DNA of 64,000 bases from Chitinophagaceae bacterium C216 (GTDB lineage: Bacteria > Bacteroidota > Bacteroidia > Chitinophagales > Chitinophagaceae): the NCBI GenBank assembly GCA_028485475.2, contig CP144143.1, forward strand, positions 496,001-560,000. The letters run 5' to 3'. The position numbers and the translations under genes were made by a program. Each line of letters begins with the position of its first letter. Position 1 is the first letter of the stretch. A model generated the notes under the pieces. The model worked only from the letters and a program-made list of their open reading frames with translations, was not told the origin of the DNA and did not search any database. Positions 9,392 through 17,872 of the stretch are shown here, one piece after another.

Positions 9392-9697
9392 CTATTTTTC
9401 TTTACGGTAAGAAAAATATGCGCCATCGATCGAGAACGGGGATGATACAAGCCCACTACTATCTACGCCACTCCGTTCTAACAATTCCCGGTCATCATAA
9501 ATATTTCCGTAAGCCTGTATTAAATGATAGCTGACAGTAGCTGGTATTCCTGAATCGGACAGATTTTGAAAATGCAGTACTACAAAAGGAAGGTTGTTGA
9601 TAGTGGTATCTTTAAAATCACCGTTAAGTATAATGATACCTGACCCGGTTTTAATTTGTTTAATAAAGGACTGGTCACGGTTTAAAGCAATAGTCAT
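9392..9697 (-). CDS. Small protein of unknown function
   Basis: 101-residue soluble protein without signal peptide or recognisable motif. It is predicted to be mostly beta strand (TGSGIIILNGDF, PFVVLHFQNL, TVSYHLIQAYG). Its ATG overlaps by four bases (ATGA) the stop codon of a truncated reading frame just upstream. It was therefore once, or still is, the distal gene of a coupled pair. The size, coupling and orphaned state recall immunity-type genes next to toxin tails, but no family evidence supports that. It could be a real small gene or a surviving relic. Confidence 0.5.
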   Translation of the reverse strand: MTIALNRDQSFIKQIKTGSGIIILNGDFKDTTINNLPFVVLHFQNLSDSGIPATVSYHLIQAYGNIYDDRELLERSGVDSSGLVSSPFSIDGAYFSYRKEK

Positions 9698-9837
9698 TTC
9701 ATACCCAATTTCATTCCGGTTTTAACAGGAGTCCAGCCTCCTCCAACTTCCCATAGCGTAAAAAACTCAAGAATATTTTTTTTTGCGGCAATCTCTTCTG
9801 CCTCACGCCTATCCGAAGTCCTCTCCGGGACCGCTTT
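9694..9837 (-). pseudogene. Truncated C-terminal coding fragment
   Basis: A 47-codon open stretch beginning right after a TAA and ending in KTGMKLGMK with TGA. It has protein-like composition (REAEEIAAKKNILEFFTLW) and its stop overlaps the next gene's ATG. It has no start codon at its head, so I read it as the 3' end of a lost gene. The rest of the gene-free stretch up to 10109 holds only a 60-codon frame interrupted by the same TAA and nothing recognisable. Confidence 0.4.
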
Positions 9838-10109
9838 TTACAAGATACAATGAATAGTAGCAAAAATTGTTCTTAAATACATCTTGTAATCATTTTCTCT
9901 ATATAACGATCTTCTGTTAAAAAGTGCAACAGTTGGCAATATGAAGTTATAGCGCAAAAAGAGGTTGGGGCAAAAGATATTTATAGCGGGGAAAACGGAA
10001 AAGCCGAAGAAAATAGTCATTGAACAGGAATGCTCACCTATTTCCAGGCAAATGTTCCAGTTGAACTTTTGATACAGCTCCTTTATATGCTTATAAGAAA
10101 ACTATCTAT

Positions 10110-10144
10110 AAAAAAAGAGTGATCTTTTATGACCACTCTTTTTA
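10110..10144. terminator. Rho-independent terminator (lipoprotein operon end)
   Basis: AAAAAGAGTG and CACTCTTTTT form a 10-bp stem around a 12-base loop, with A/T runs on both sides. It lies 21 bases beyond the stop of the minus-strand beta-helix lipoprotein gene. Confidence 0.7.
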
Positions 10145-10164
10145 TAAATATGATACAGCTTCAT

Positions 10165-11304
10165 TTAGAAATCAGTAAACCCTGTCCAGGCAAATACTGA
10201 AGTATTAGCGCCTGTATTAGTTGTATTAGCAGTTACAGTAGCACCAGTTACGCCGGTATTATTCAGTTCTTTACCTGATATCGTAGTAACATCTTTTTTG
10301 TACGAGATATTGGTTGCCACGTTAGCAGTACCTTTTCCATCTGTCAGGTCAATAAGGTCTGTAAATTTAGTGCCTTTAATCAAAAGATTAGTAATAGTGG
10401 CTGTGGCGCCTCTTCTTATTTTAACGGCATCCTGCATTTCAATATTTGCCGCTTTGCTTACAATGGTAATGTTTTTGAAAGTACCGTTAGACTGGTTTAT
10501 ATCTGCGGGAGTATTACCATCTAAGTTGCCGTCAAACTCTATACCACGAGGATCTTCTTCGTCACTTGTAAATGTTGTTCCCCAAACACCATAAGCATTG
10601 TCCAATGTACCGCGCCAGCCTTGTGTTCCATCAAACATATCATCATCAGAATTTACAACCAGTAAATTTTTTACGTTTACAGTACCTCCAAAAAATTCTA
10701 TACCATCATCAGCAGTATAAGGTATGTAAATGTTTTCGATTATTGTACCGCTGCCCACGGCGTTAAGCGTTAAACCATTGTGTTCAATATTAGCAGAAGA
10801 TTTTGCACCGGTGTATTCCAAAATCAAATATTGTAGCGTACCGGAATTATCAGCATCATCGCTGCCTCCGTAAGGCACTTCAGGGTTGATTTCGGTAGTA
10901 CCGGTAGGCGTTGTACCTGAAGGACCGGAAATTTTTGCTTTACCGTTGATAATTAAGCCGCCCCAGTCGCCGGGAGCAGGAGTTGCAGCAGCAGAAGTCA
11001 TTTTTACAGGTTTATCGGCCGTACCATTTACAAATATCTGACCACCCTGCTCTACAAGGATATATTTGTCAAACCCTTTTTCAGCTTTAATAACGGTGCC
11101 GGCAGGAATTCTGAGTTTACCGCCGTTCAATATTTTCACAGTACCTGTTAATGTGTATGTAATACTCGCATCCAGCGTCATATCTGTAGAGATATTTCCA
11201 CTCAGGTTTTCTGCAGTTGGCTTTAGAGTAGGATCGTCGTTGTCCTTATCACACGATACTAAGAATAAGGCTGCAACAGCCACGCTCAAGAGAATTCTTT
11301 TCAT
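10165..11304 (-). CDS. Outer-membrane lipoprotein with right-handed beta-helix repeats
   Basis: Exported lipoprotein: the lipobox LVSC places the lipidated Cys at residue 18, followed by an acidic DKDNDDP stretch of the kind that favours surface exposure in Bacteroidota. The remaining 360 residues are Gly/Asn/Thr-rich, with short strands spaced as in parallel beta-helix (pectate-lyase-like) proteins, for example LTLNAVGSGTIIENIYIPYTADDGI and VKNLLVVNSDDDMFDG. No catalytic motif is evident. It follows the TonB-dependent receptor gene by about 150 bases on the same strand and ends at a terminator, so it is probably its surface partner, in the way SusD-type proteins are. The ligand is unknown. 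Confidence 0.75.
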   Translation of the reverse strand: MKRILLSVAVAALFLVSCDKDNDDPTLKPTAENLSGNISTDMTLDASITYTLTGTVKILNGGKLRIPAGTVIKAEKGFDKYILVEQGGQIFVNGTADKPVKMTSAAATPAPGDWGGLIINGKAKISGPSGTTPTGTTEINPEVPYGGSDDADNSGTLQYLILEYTGAKSSANIEHNGLTLNAVGSGTIIENIYIPYTADDGIEFFGGTVNVKNLLVVNSDDDMFDGTQGWRGTLDNAYGVWGTTFTSDEEDPRGIEFDGNLDGNTPADINQSNGTFKNITIVSKAANIEMQDAVKIRRGATATITNLLIKGTKFTDLIDLTDGKGTANVATNISYKKDVTTISGKELNNTGVTGATVTANTTNTGANTSVFAWTGFTDF

Positions 11305-11455
11305 AATTTACGTTTTATTGGGCGAAATTATCACAGGTATAACAACAGAATGTTATCACACCATGAACAAATTGTTAACCCTTGATTTAAAATATAATTT
11401 CCAAAAAATTAAAAATGAATCATTGTTATTTAAACAGGCACACTGGTGAAATGCA

Positions 11456-14185
11456 CTAAAATTTGTAGGATACCCCTAAATCGAATGTCATACCTTTCTT
11501 ATAACTGCGTATTATCGCCGCGGGGATATTCGTTTCTGTAGCACCTTTCCTGGTAAGTTTATAATCGGGGTTTAATAAGTTTTTTGCTTTAAAACTGAAC
11601 CCTAAATGTTTATTAACGTTTATCAGGCTTACAAAATCCAAGGTAGATACACTTTCTTCAATAAGGTTGTTATACCCACGTGTACCTATGGTATGCACTT
11701 TGTCGCTTAAATAATTAAACACCAGCGTGGAGGTCATCTTTAATTTATCCGTTGTCAGATTATGCGTTACATCGGCATTTAAAATATAGGGTGCTGCTCC
11801 TTCGAGCTGAGACGATGTGTTTTGTACAAAAAATTGTGGGTCCAGCTTTACGTTTGTATAAATATAGGATCCGTTCATGCCTAAACTAAAGCGGTGTTTG
11901 TTGGATGCAAGCGACAGTATTTGCTTGCGCAGCTCAAGTTCCACACCGGCAGCAACAGCGTTATCAGATACGTTATCATAAGTTCTTAACCCTGCAGAAT
12001 TGCCCTGATCCACCCTGGCTATAGGATCCACGATGTATTTATAAAATCCGTTTAAAGTCAGCATTTCACTATTAGAAATATACCAGTCCCATTTAAGGTC
12101 AAAGTTGTAATTAGTAGAAACTTCCAGGTTAGGATTACCATTCTCGTTTCCATCAATACCCAAATAAATAAAAGGAGATATTTCCTTATCCTGCGGCAGC
12201 GTAAACGTGCGGCTTACACCTGCTCTTAACTGATGCTCGCTGTTTAGTTCATACTTTGCATTTAAACTGGGCGAAAAGAAGAATCCTTCGATGGTGTTTG
12301 AGCCTATATTTACTCCGCGGTTTACTTCGTAATTAATTTTGGTAAAAATATTGTCGGCTCTTAGCCCGGCGTTCAAAGTGAGTTTGCCGTTTAGCTGATG
12401 CACCAGGTCAATATAAGCTCCATGGTTGTTTCGCTTAACATCGTATTTATCATTGAAATGTTCAACGCGGAAAGAGCCATTGGTTAAGTTTTCCTGATTA
12501 AAATATTGATCAAGTTCTATGTTATTCCGGTCAAACTTAGGGGAATTGGCTTGTCCTCCGGCCCATATAAGATTGTATATCGGCGCTGAAAAATCTTTAG
12601 AACTGATTCTTCCATCATACCCTAATTCAACATAAGAAACCTTTTCACTGTTAGGTAAAAGTTTATACTGAACATTTACTTTGGGCAGCACAGCTGTTTC
12701 GGTTATCATGCTGTTAAACCGCTGGTTTCTGCCTTCTCCTGCCGCCAGTTGTACCATTCCGTTGCCAATGGAAGGAAACATTAGTATTCTGCGATCAGGC
12801 TCTTCGCCGGATATGTAGTTGACGCCGGCTCCTATATTATAGGTTAACCTGTCAGAAAAGTTTCCGCTCCACATCAACTGATTAATAAAAAGAGTATTAT
12901 CATTGATTTGCAGACGCCTGATAAGCCCCTCATAGTTATAGTCCTGTGCTACCTGAAAAATTTCGGATTCTTTACCATAAAAATCTGCCGCATATGCCGA
13001 TCCTGTATGCATATACATAGAATTATAAAACAGTTTTCCTTTTTCAAAATTGAGTTGCAGATTGCCCATTAAAAGATGAGAAACATTTCTTTCGGATTGC
13101 TGATAGGTTAAATCCCTGTATGGATCCTGAGGATTGGTTGCAGTAATAAAGCGTGTTACGCCTTCCTCGTATTGAAAAGTATTGTTCATGGCACCGACAA
13201 GATAAAAGCTATGCCGGTTCGAGAATTTTTTCCCGCCGGAAATGGCAATACTGCTATTGATCGGTGTGCTTTTCTTTATAGGATCAAGCGAAGTGTTAAA
13301 GGCGGAATAATCTGTAATGAATTGTTGGTCTTTTTGGGCGGGTCCTTTGGAGGCAAAAGAATATCCAAGCTTATTCACACCGTCCGGAAGATAAAAGCTG
13401 CTACCCGGTACCTGGCTGTTTATGGAGGATGACAGGCTTACCTGTAGTTCAGACCTGCCTGTAAGTTCTTTAGATCTTATATCAATAAGTGCGCCGCCCA
13501 CATCACCATTCATAGAAGCTGTAAATACTTTGTTTACCCCTATGGATTGGATCATATCGTTGGTGAAAAAACTCAGTGAAATATTCTTAAACTCCGGGTC
13601 TTCGGAAGGAATGGCAAACCCGTTAAGCGTAGTGGAATTATAACGATCGCCCAATCCGCGCACAAATACATTCTTTAATCCATCCTGTTTAGAAACACCT
13701 GAAATTTTTGTAACGCCGGTTTCAGCATTGCTGATACCTTTTCGCGAAAGCTCCTGCGCTCCGATAGATTGTATCGCTACTACCGCCTTTTTTTGCTCGG
13801 TAAGCAGCCTGGTTTCCGACTCCCGATTGACTTTTGAAGTAACAACAATTCCCTGCAGGGTCTTATTATCTTTTATAAGGTTTATTTCTTTAAAAGCATT
13901 GTCCTGATTGTTTATTACCACTGCTTCAGTATAAGTTACGTAGCCAACATTGGAAACGGACAGGTTGTAATTACCGACAGGTATGTTAAAAACAAAACGC
14001 CCCAGGCTATCTGTTTGCGTATTGAAAGTGCCAGCGCCTGTTATCGTCAAGGTAGCGCCGGCGACGGGTGTTGCAGAAACTGTATCTTTCACTTGTCCGC
14101 TAAACTTAACGGGGCCTTGCGCCTGACCGGCGGTTGCAAAAACAACGAGTACTAACAAAAACAAGCCGGGTAAAATTCTTTTCAC
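11456..14185 (-). CDS. TonB-dependent receptor with carboxypeptidase-regulatory-like domain
   Basis: Energised outer-membrane import channel. A signal peptide occupies residues 1-22. A carboxypeptidase-regulatory-like beta-sandwich covers about residues 27-110 (VKFSGQVKDTVSATPVAGA...GRFVFNIPVGNYNLSVSNVGY). A plug domain lies about 130-245 (GISNAETGVTKISGVS, VFVRGLGDRYNSTTLNG), and a 22-strand-type barrel follows to a C-terminal aromatic residue (GVSYKF). The 909-residue length is typical for non-SusC receptors. It lies between the GH123-like hydrolase and the beta-helix lipoprotein, all on the minus strand, so oligosaccharide or metal-chelate uptake are both possible; no SusD homologue is present. 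Confidence 0.93.
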   Translation of the reverse strand: MKRILPGLFLLVLVVFATAGQAQGPVKFSGQVKDTVSATPVAGATLTITGAGTFNTQTDSLGRFVFNIPVGNYNLSVSNVGYVTYTEAVVINNQDNAFKEINLIKDNKTLQGIVVTSKVNRESETRLLTEQKKAVVAIQSIGAQELSRKGISNAETGVTKISGVSKQDGLKNVFVRGLGDRYNSTTLNGFAIPSEDPEFKNISLSFFTNDMIQSIGVNKVFTASMNGDVGGALIDIRSKELTGRSELQVSLSSSINSQVPGSSFYLPDGVNKLGYSFASKGPAQKDQQFITDYSAFNTSLDPIKKSTPINSSIAISGGKKFSNRHSFYLVGAMNNTFQYEEGVTRFITATNPQDPYRDLTYQQSERNVSHLLMGNLQLNFEKGKLFYNSMYMHTGSAYAADFYGKESEIFQVAQDYNYEGLIRRLQINDNTLFINQLMWSGNFSDRLTYNIGAGVNYISGEEPDRRILMFPSIGNGMVQLAAGEGRNQRFNSMITETAVLPKVNVQYKLLPNSEKVSYVELGYDGRISSKDFSAPIYNLIWAGGQANSPKFDRNNIELDQYFNQENLTNGSFRVEHFNDKYDVKRNNHGAYIDLVHQLNGKLTLNAGLRADNIFTKINYEVNRGVNIGSNTIEGFFFSPSLNAKYELNSEHQLRAGVSRTFTLPQDKEISPFIYLGIDGNENGNPNLEVSTNYNFDLKWDWYISNSEMLTLNGFYKYIVDPIARVDQGNSAGLRTYDNVSDNAVAAGVELELRKQILSLASNKHRFSLGMNGSYIYTNVKLDPQFFVQNTSSQLEGAAPYILNADVTHNLTTDKLKMTSTLVFNYLSDKVHTIGTRGYNNLIEESVSTLDFVSLINVNKHLGFSFKAKNLLNPDYKLTRKGATETNIPAAIIRSYKKGMTFDLGVSYKF

Positions 14186-14200
14186 ACTTTAAATTTGCTG

Positions 14201-14208
14201 CAAAGGTA
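14201..14208 (-). promoter_or_regulatory. -7 promoter box of the TonB receptor
   Basis: TACCTTTG on the minus strand, 16 bases from the start codon, is an exact TAnnTTTG match. A perfect palindrome (14216-14227) sits just upstream of it. Confidence 0.4.
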
Positions 14209-14215
14209 AACATGC

Positions 14216-14227
14216 TGTGTTAACACA
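14216..14227. promoter_or_regulatory. Candidate operator palindrome upstream of the TonB receptor
   Basis: TGTGTTAACACA is a perfect 12-base inverted repeat, 8 bases upstream of the -7 box, where a regulator could block or contact RNA polymerase. It is too short to name a regulator family and could be chance. Confidence 0.3.
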
Positions 14228-14482
14228 TTATTACGGCCATATTACCAAATTGTAACGCCAATGTTAGCTTAAGATTAACGAGTTAAAAGAAGTGAATAAA
14301 TGAATATAGATGAAGGAGGTTCTGCGCTTTACCACACGTTAATTTATTAACCTATCAGCCTTTTTTACCCCCAACCAATATTAAGGAATTATTAATTCCT
14401 TTAACTTTAAATAATACTATCCTCTAACGAAATATTTTTGCCATTCTAATTTTTCAGGGTATAGGATCTGTCAGATATTAAT

Positions 14483-16225
14483 TTATTCATTTAACAAATG
14501 CTTGTAATGCTCTATCATCTGTCGGGACGATTCTTTTGATAATCGTTCTATTTTGAAAGTTTGCAAAGCAGCTTCCAGTTGGTTTAATTTCGTTGTTTCG
14601 CCGTGCTGCTGATACATTTTTCGAAGTTGATTGATTTTTTCAAAATCCTGTATACCTTCTATCAATTTTTCAAAACGAATAGAAGTAAGTGGACCGGGAT
14701 AAACCTGATAAGTATCGCCCGCCGGCCAGGTGATGAACCGACTATCGGTAAGTGGACTTCTGGTCCAGCTATTAAAAGCCCATCTCAGAAATCCATCCAT
14801 ACGAGTAGCCGCCGTGTACCAACCTGCCCATACCGCTTCATCAGGCGGTGAAAAAGTAAACATGTTGGGGTACTTTTCAGTACAACATACATACCAAGTA
14901 CTCGCTTTACCTTGTTGTTTACGGCTTCTCAGTATTTCCTCCGGATATTGCCATTTAGAAGCAATGCAGTAATCGAAAATGTCTTTTTCAATTTCGGCAT
15001 GATAATCTCCGGCCAGTGAAACCTTCCATTCGGGGTCGATGGACTTTAATAATCTAATCACTGCTTGCATGGACTCCATCGGACGTTCATCCATGGCAAT
15101 GGTAGTAATGTTAAACCATCCCTTTGCTTTTAAATGAGCAGTAAAATCGGTAAGCATGTTGCGCCAGAACTCGTTGTATTCGGGAGTGCCGATTTTACCA
15201 GTGAAGACAGTATCTTTTTGTAAAGCTTCGTCATAATACTTAAAAGCTATTTTCCATGGAACCATGCTATAACAATTAATCTGCTTGTTGATACCGCAGC
15301 TCATCACAAAAGCAACATATTTATCAAACAGAGAGTAATCGTACTTCCACGTACCATCAGCTTTTTTAGTCCATTGAATCAAACTCGGAAAATCATCATA
15401 GGTTTGATGATTCCAGGGTTCCTCTACAATGCTTGCCGTAATAATCTTTTGGCCGGCCTCTGCGAGCATGGTATAATATTTACGCATCAACTCAAAATGC
15501 TTATCACTCCAAAGCGACACCTGATGCACGCGCGCAATGGCTGCCGGATGTTGCCAATAATCCAATCTGAACGACCAGTCCTGTGGCGAAGGCAATGTTC
15601 GATTGATAACGTTTATAGTAATCGGTAAGCGATAATCTTTATCGGCTTTTACGGTAATGAAACCGCTGTACTTCCCGTTCCGTGCATTGTGCGGAATTTT
15701 TATCGATATCCATATAGGTTGTGTATTATAACTTGCTACCGCAATCTGTGTAAGCTCGGTATTGATAATATCTGCCACCCACGAAGAATCAAAATCCATT
15801 GACTTACGGCGTCCGCATCCATTGCCGAATTCATCAGTCAGCACGTATTGCACAAATCCCACTGTGATATTTTCACTTTGAATACGATGTCCGGTAGTAT
15901 GCACTAAATCTTCTGTGGATATGCTCATGCGCTCCAGTTTCTTTTTTGAAGCCACTACAATTTGTGTGTGAACTTTTTCATTCTTCCATGCCGTTGCGCT
16001 CCAGCTGTTTTGAAGCGTTTCCAGCGGAGGAATGTCTTGTTGATAACGAATAGCCGTAGTACCAAAACCAACCCACACGGGTTGTTTCAGTTGCTGCCAC
16101 CGTTGTAAACGAGCTGCTTCCGTAAGTTTTATAGATTTTTGCAGTTTTAGACTCACATCCTGCGCGAGGGCGCCAACGAAAAGATTTAAAAAAATCGTCA
16201 GTATCCCGATTTTCAGAATTTTCAT
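14483..16225 (-). CDS. Secreted GH123/DUF4091-like glycoside hydrolase
   Basis: Probable exported glycoside hydrolase (signal peptide residues 1-21) of the DUF4091 group related to GH123 beta-N-acetylgalactosaminidases. An N-terminal beta-sandwich covers about residues 40-215. A TIM-barrel follows, whose strand ending in TTIAMDE (D379-E380) fits the adjacent Asp-Glu catalytic pair of substrate-assisted GH123 enzymes. Conserved surroundings are WYVCCTEKYPN and LRWAFNSW. At 580 residues it is normal for the family. The substrate is not established. It is preceded by a long gene-poor region holding a LacI-type operator 126 bases upstream, which suggests carbohydrate-responsive control. Confidence 0.75.
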   Translation of the reverse strand: MKILKIGILTIFLNLFVGALAQDVSLKLQKSIKLTEAARLQRWQQLKQPVWVGFGTTAIRYQQDIPPLETLQNSWSATAWKNEKVHTQIVVASKKKLERMSISTEDLVHTTGHRIQSENITVGFVQYVLTDEFGNGCGRRKSMDFDSSWVADIINTELTQIAVASYNTQPIWISIKIPHNARNGKYSGFITVKADKDYRLPITINVINRTLPSPQDWSFRLDYWQHPAAIARVHQVSLWSDKHFELMRKYYTMLAEAGQKIITASIVEEPWNHQTYDDFPSLIQWTKKADGTWKYDYSLFDKYVAFVMSCGINKQINCYSMVPWKIAFKYYDEALQKDTVFTGKIGTPEYNEFWRNMLTDFTAHLKAKGWFNITTIAMDERPMESMQAVIRLLKSIDPEWKVSLAGDYHAEIEKDIFDYCIASKWQYPEEILRSRKQQGKASTWYVCCTEKYPNMFTFSPPDEAVWAGWYTAATRMDGFLRWAFNSWTRSPLTDSRFITWPAGDTYQVYPGPLTSIRFEKLIEGIQDFEKINQLRKMYQQHGETTKLNQLEAALQTFKIERLSKESSRQMIEHYKHLLNE

Positions 16226-17107
16226 GACTCAAAAATTATCGATTTAACAAAGCAATACAGAGGTTGGATGGCTATTCTTCAGGCAATCCAGATCAAATTG
16301 AAAGATAGCAGAAATCGTAGGGGCAAAAAAACTTTTACAAGACAAATTACTGTGCTAACGTTTGCACAGTGGGGGCTGCATGTAAATATTTTATATTCCT
16401 TCACTTTCATGGATGAACTTTTCTACGCATTTTTTATTTACATAAAAGCACCCCGTTAATCTTATGAAAGCCTCCCTTATCTTCTTTTTTATATACTCGC
16501 AAAAAAGAACTTAAAATGCAACTCAGATTTGTAGTAAAAATAGAAGTTCATAAGCAAAACGAACGCCAGAGAGCTGACTATTAAAATCTTTCTTCTTTTT
16601 CTGAATTAAAAAAGATGTCTCGAATGTTTAATACAATTGCTCATAATTAATTCAGTAAAGCATCCATTTTATTATTCGATTGATTACTACACAGCATCAC
16701 CCGGCTCTTGTTCTGATTGATAGTCGAGCTTCCATTTTCCTATCAAAAATTCATAAAGATTTTTCAGCTATAAATTAAAAAAGCAAAGGGGCATACTCCA
16801 ACTCTCCTATGGTTCTCCAAGAAGGCGTGAAAAGACGGCGCTATTACAACATTATAAATAAAAACACATAGACTATTATAAAAGATATTACTCTCATCCA
16901 TACCGTGGTCACGGCAGATAGTAGAAACGTCTGTAAGTCGTTCTCAAGCCCACATTCATCAAGAATTATTCTACAGAAACTTCGGCATAATGGGGTTATT
17001 TGCGGAGCAGCCAGTAACATTCGAGAAGATTGGGGGATACTATACAGAAAAGATGTAGAAATGCTAATAAAAGAGTCTATACTATTGCTGCTTAATAATG
17101 ATTTACT
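16226..17107. other. 882-base gene-poor region with coding debris
   Basis: No intact gene. On the minus strand a few short open stretches look protein-like but are closed by stops on both sides, for example LKNLYEFLIGKWKLDYQ and RRLFTPSWRTIGELEY. The only well-defined element is the LacI-type palindrome near 16351. The composition is more AT-rich than that of the neighbouring genes. I read it as the site of one or more lost genes between the hydrolase and the SDR gene. Confidence 0.4.
16351..16368. promoter_or_regulatory. LacI/GalR-family-type operator
   Basis: TGTGCTAACGTTTGCACA: the two 8-base halves around a central CG match at seven of eight positions (TGTGCTAA versus the complement TGTGCAAA). 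This is the classic architecture of LacI/GalR-family operators. It lies 126 bases upstream of the GH123-like hydrolase start. No LacI-family gene is present in the window. Confidence 0.55.
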
Positions 17108-17872
17108 TTAGTATCCAAAAGCAAGTGCCCCACCATCTACACTGAAATCTTGACCGGTAATATAAGTAGCGGATGGAGAAGCTAGAAAACAAATCATTGC
17201 AGACAATTCGATAGGCTTGCCAAAACGATGCAAAGGCATCCGTGATAAAATTTTTTCTTTTCTGTCCGCATCCATTACCTGCAGGTTCATTTCAGAAGGA
17301 AACCAGCCAGGCGACACAGAATTTACCAAGATATTGTCTGCATTCCATTCAACGGCTAGGCCACGCGTAATACCTAATACGGCCGATTTACTTGAATTAT
17401 AAGGAACTACTTCTGAAAAGCCCAGATAAGAAGCCATGGAGGAGATATTAATGATGCGCCCCACATGTTTGGATTTCTTCAAATAGGGATAAGCTGCCTG
17501 ACAACAATAAAATACAGCATCGGTATTTACCCGATGAATGGCTTCCCAATCTTCTGCAGTGACGTGTTCTGCTCTCGTCCTTTTGGTAATACCTGCATTA
17601 TTAACCAGCACATCAATACCATGCTGGTCGCCTATTTCTTTGAAAACAGCGCTTACTTCACTTCTATCCGTTACATCGAGTTTCTTAAATATCAGATTAT
17701 CCGGTATTTCTCTTTCCTGCCTTGTTTTGATGTTCCCAGTACGATTAAGGGCATATACCCTCGCACCACATTCGGCCAGTGTAATAGCCTGATCTAGTCC
17801 CAGCCCACTTGATGCACCGGTTACAATAATGGTAATTCCTTTTAATGAGAAAAGTAGCTCAAGCTTATTCAC
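17108..17872 (-). CDS. SDR-family NAD(P)-dependent dehydrogenase (sugar/polyol type)
   Basis: Classical short-chain dehydrogenase of 254 residues. The cofactor motif TGASSGLG is at 18-25, NNAG at 91-94, the catalytic Ser near 144, and YNSSK (Y158, K162) supplies the Tyr-Lys pair. The sequence resembles gluconate 5-dehydrogenase and 2-keto-3-deoxy-sugar-acid or fucose dehydrogenases more than FabG. Its start overlaps the end of the enolase-superfamily gene by eight bases, so the two form one operon. The likely shared job is oxidation and dehydration of a sugar or sugar acid. Exact substrate unknown. Confidence 0.88.
   Translation of the reverse strand: MNKLELLFSLKGITIIVTGASSGLGLDQAITLAECGARVYALNRTGNIKTRQEREIPDNLIFKKLDVTDRSEVSAVFKEIGDQHGIDVLVNNAGITKRTRAEHVTAEDWEAIHRVNTDAVFYCCQAAYPYLKKSKHVGRIINISSMASYLGFSEVVPYNSSKSAVLGITRGLAVEWNADNILVNSVSPGWFPSEMNLQVMDADRKEKILSRMPLHRFGKPIELSAMICFLASPSATYITGQDFSVDGGALAFGY

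Noticed and set aside
9838-10020. 60-codon minus-strand open frame upstream of the orphan fragment
   Set aside because: Hydrophobic but without start context or family likeness; it ends at the TAA that cuts off the fragment. Treated as debris.
16905-17111. 68-codon plus-strand open frame before the SDR stop
   Set aside because: Composition is not convincingly coding, it overlaps the SDR stop, and nothing is recognisable.
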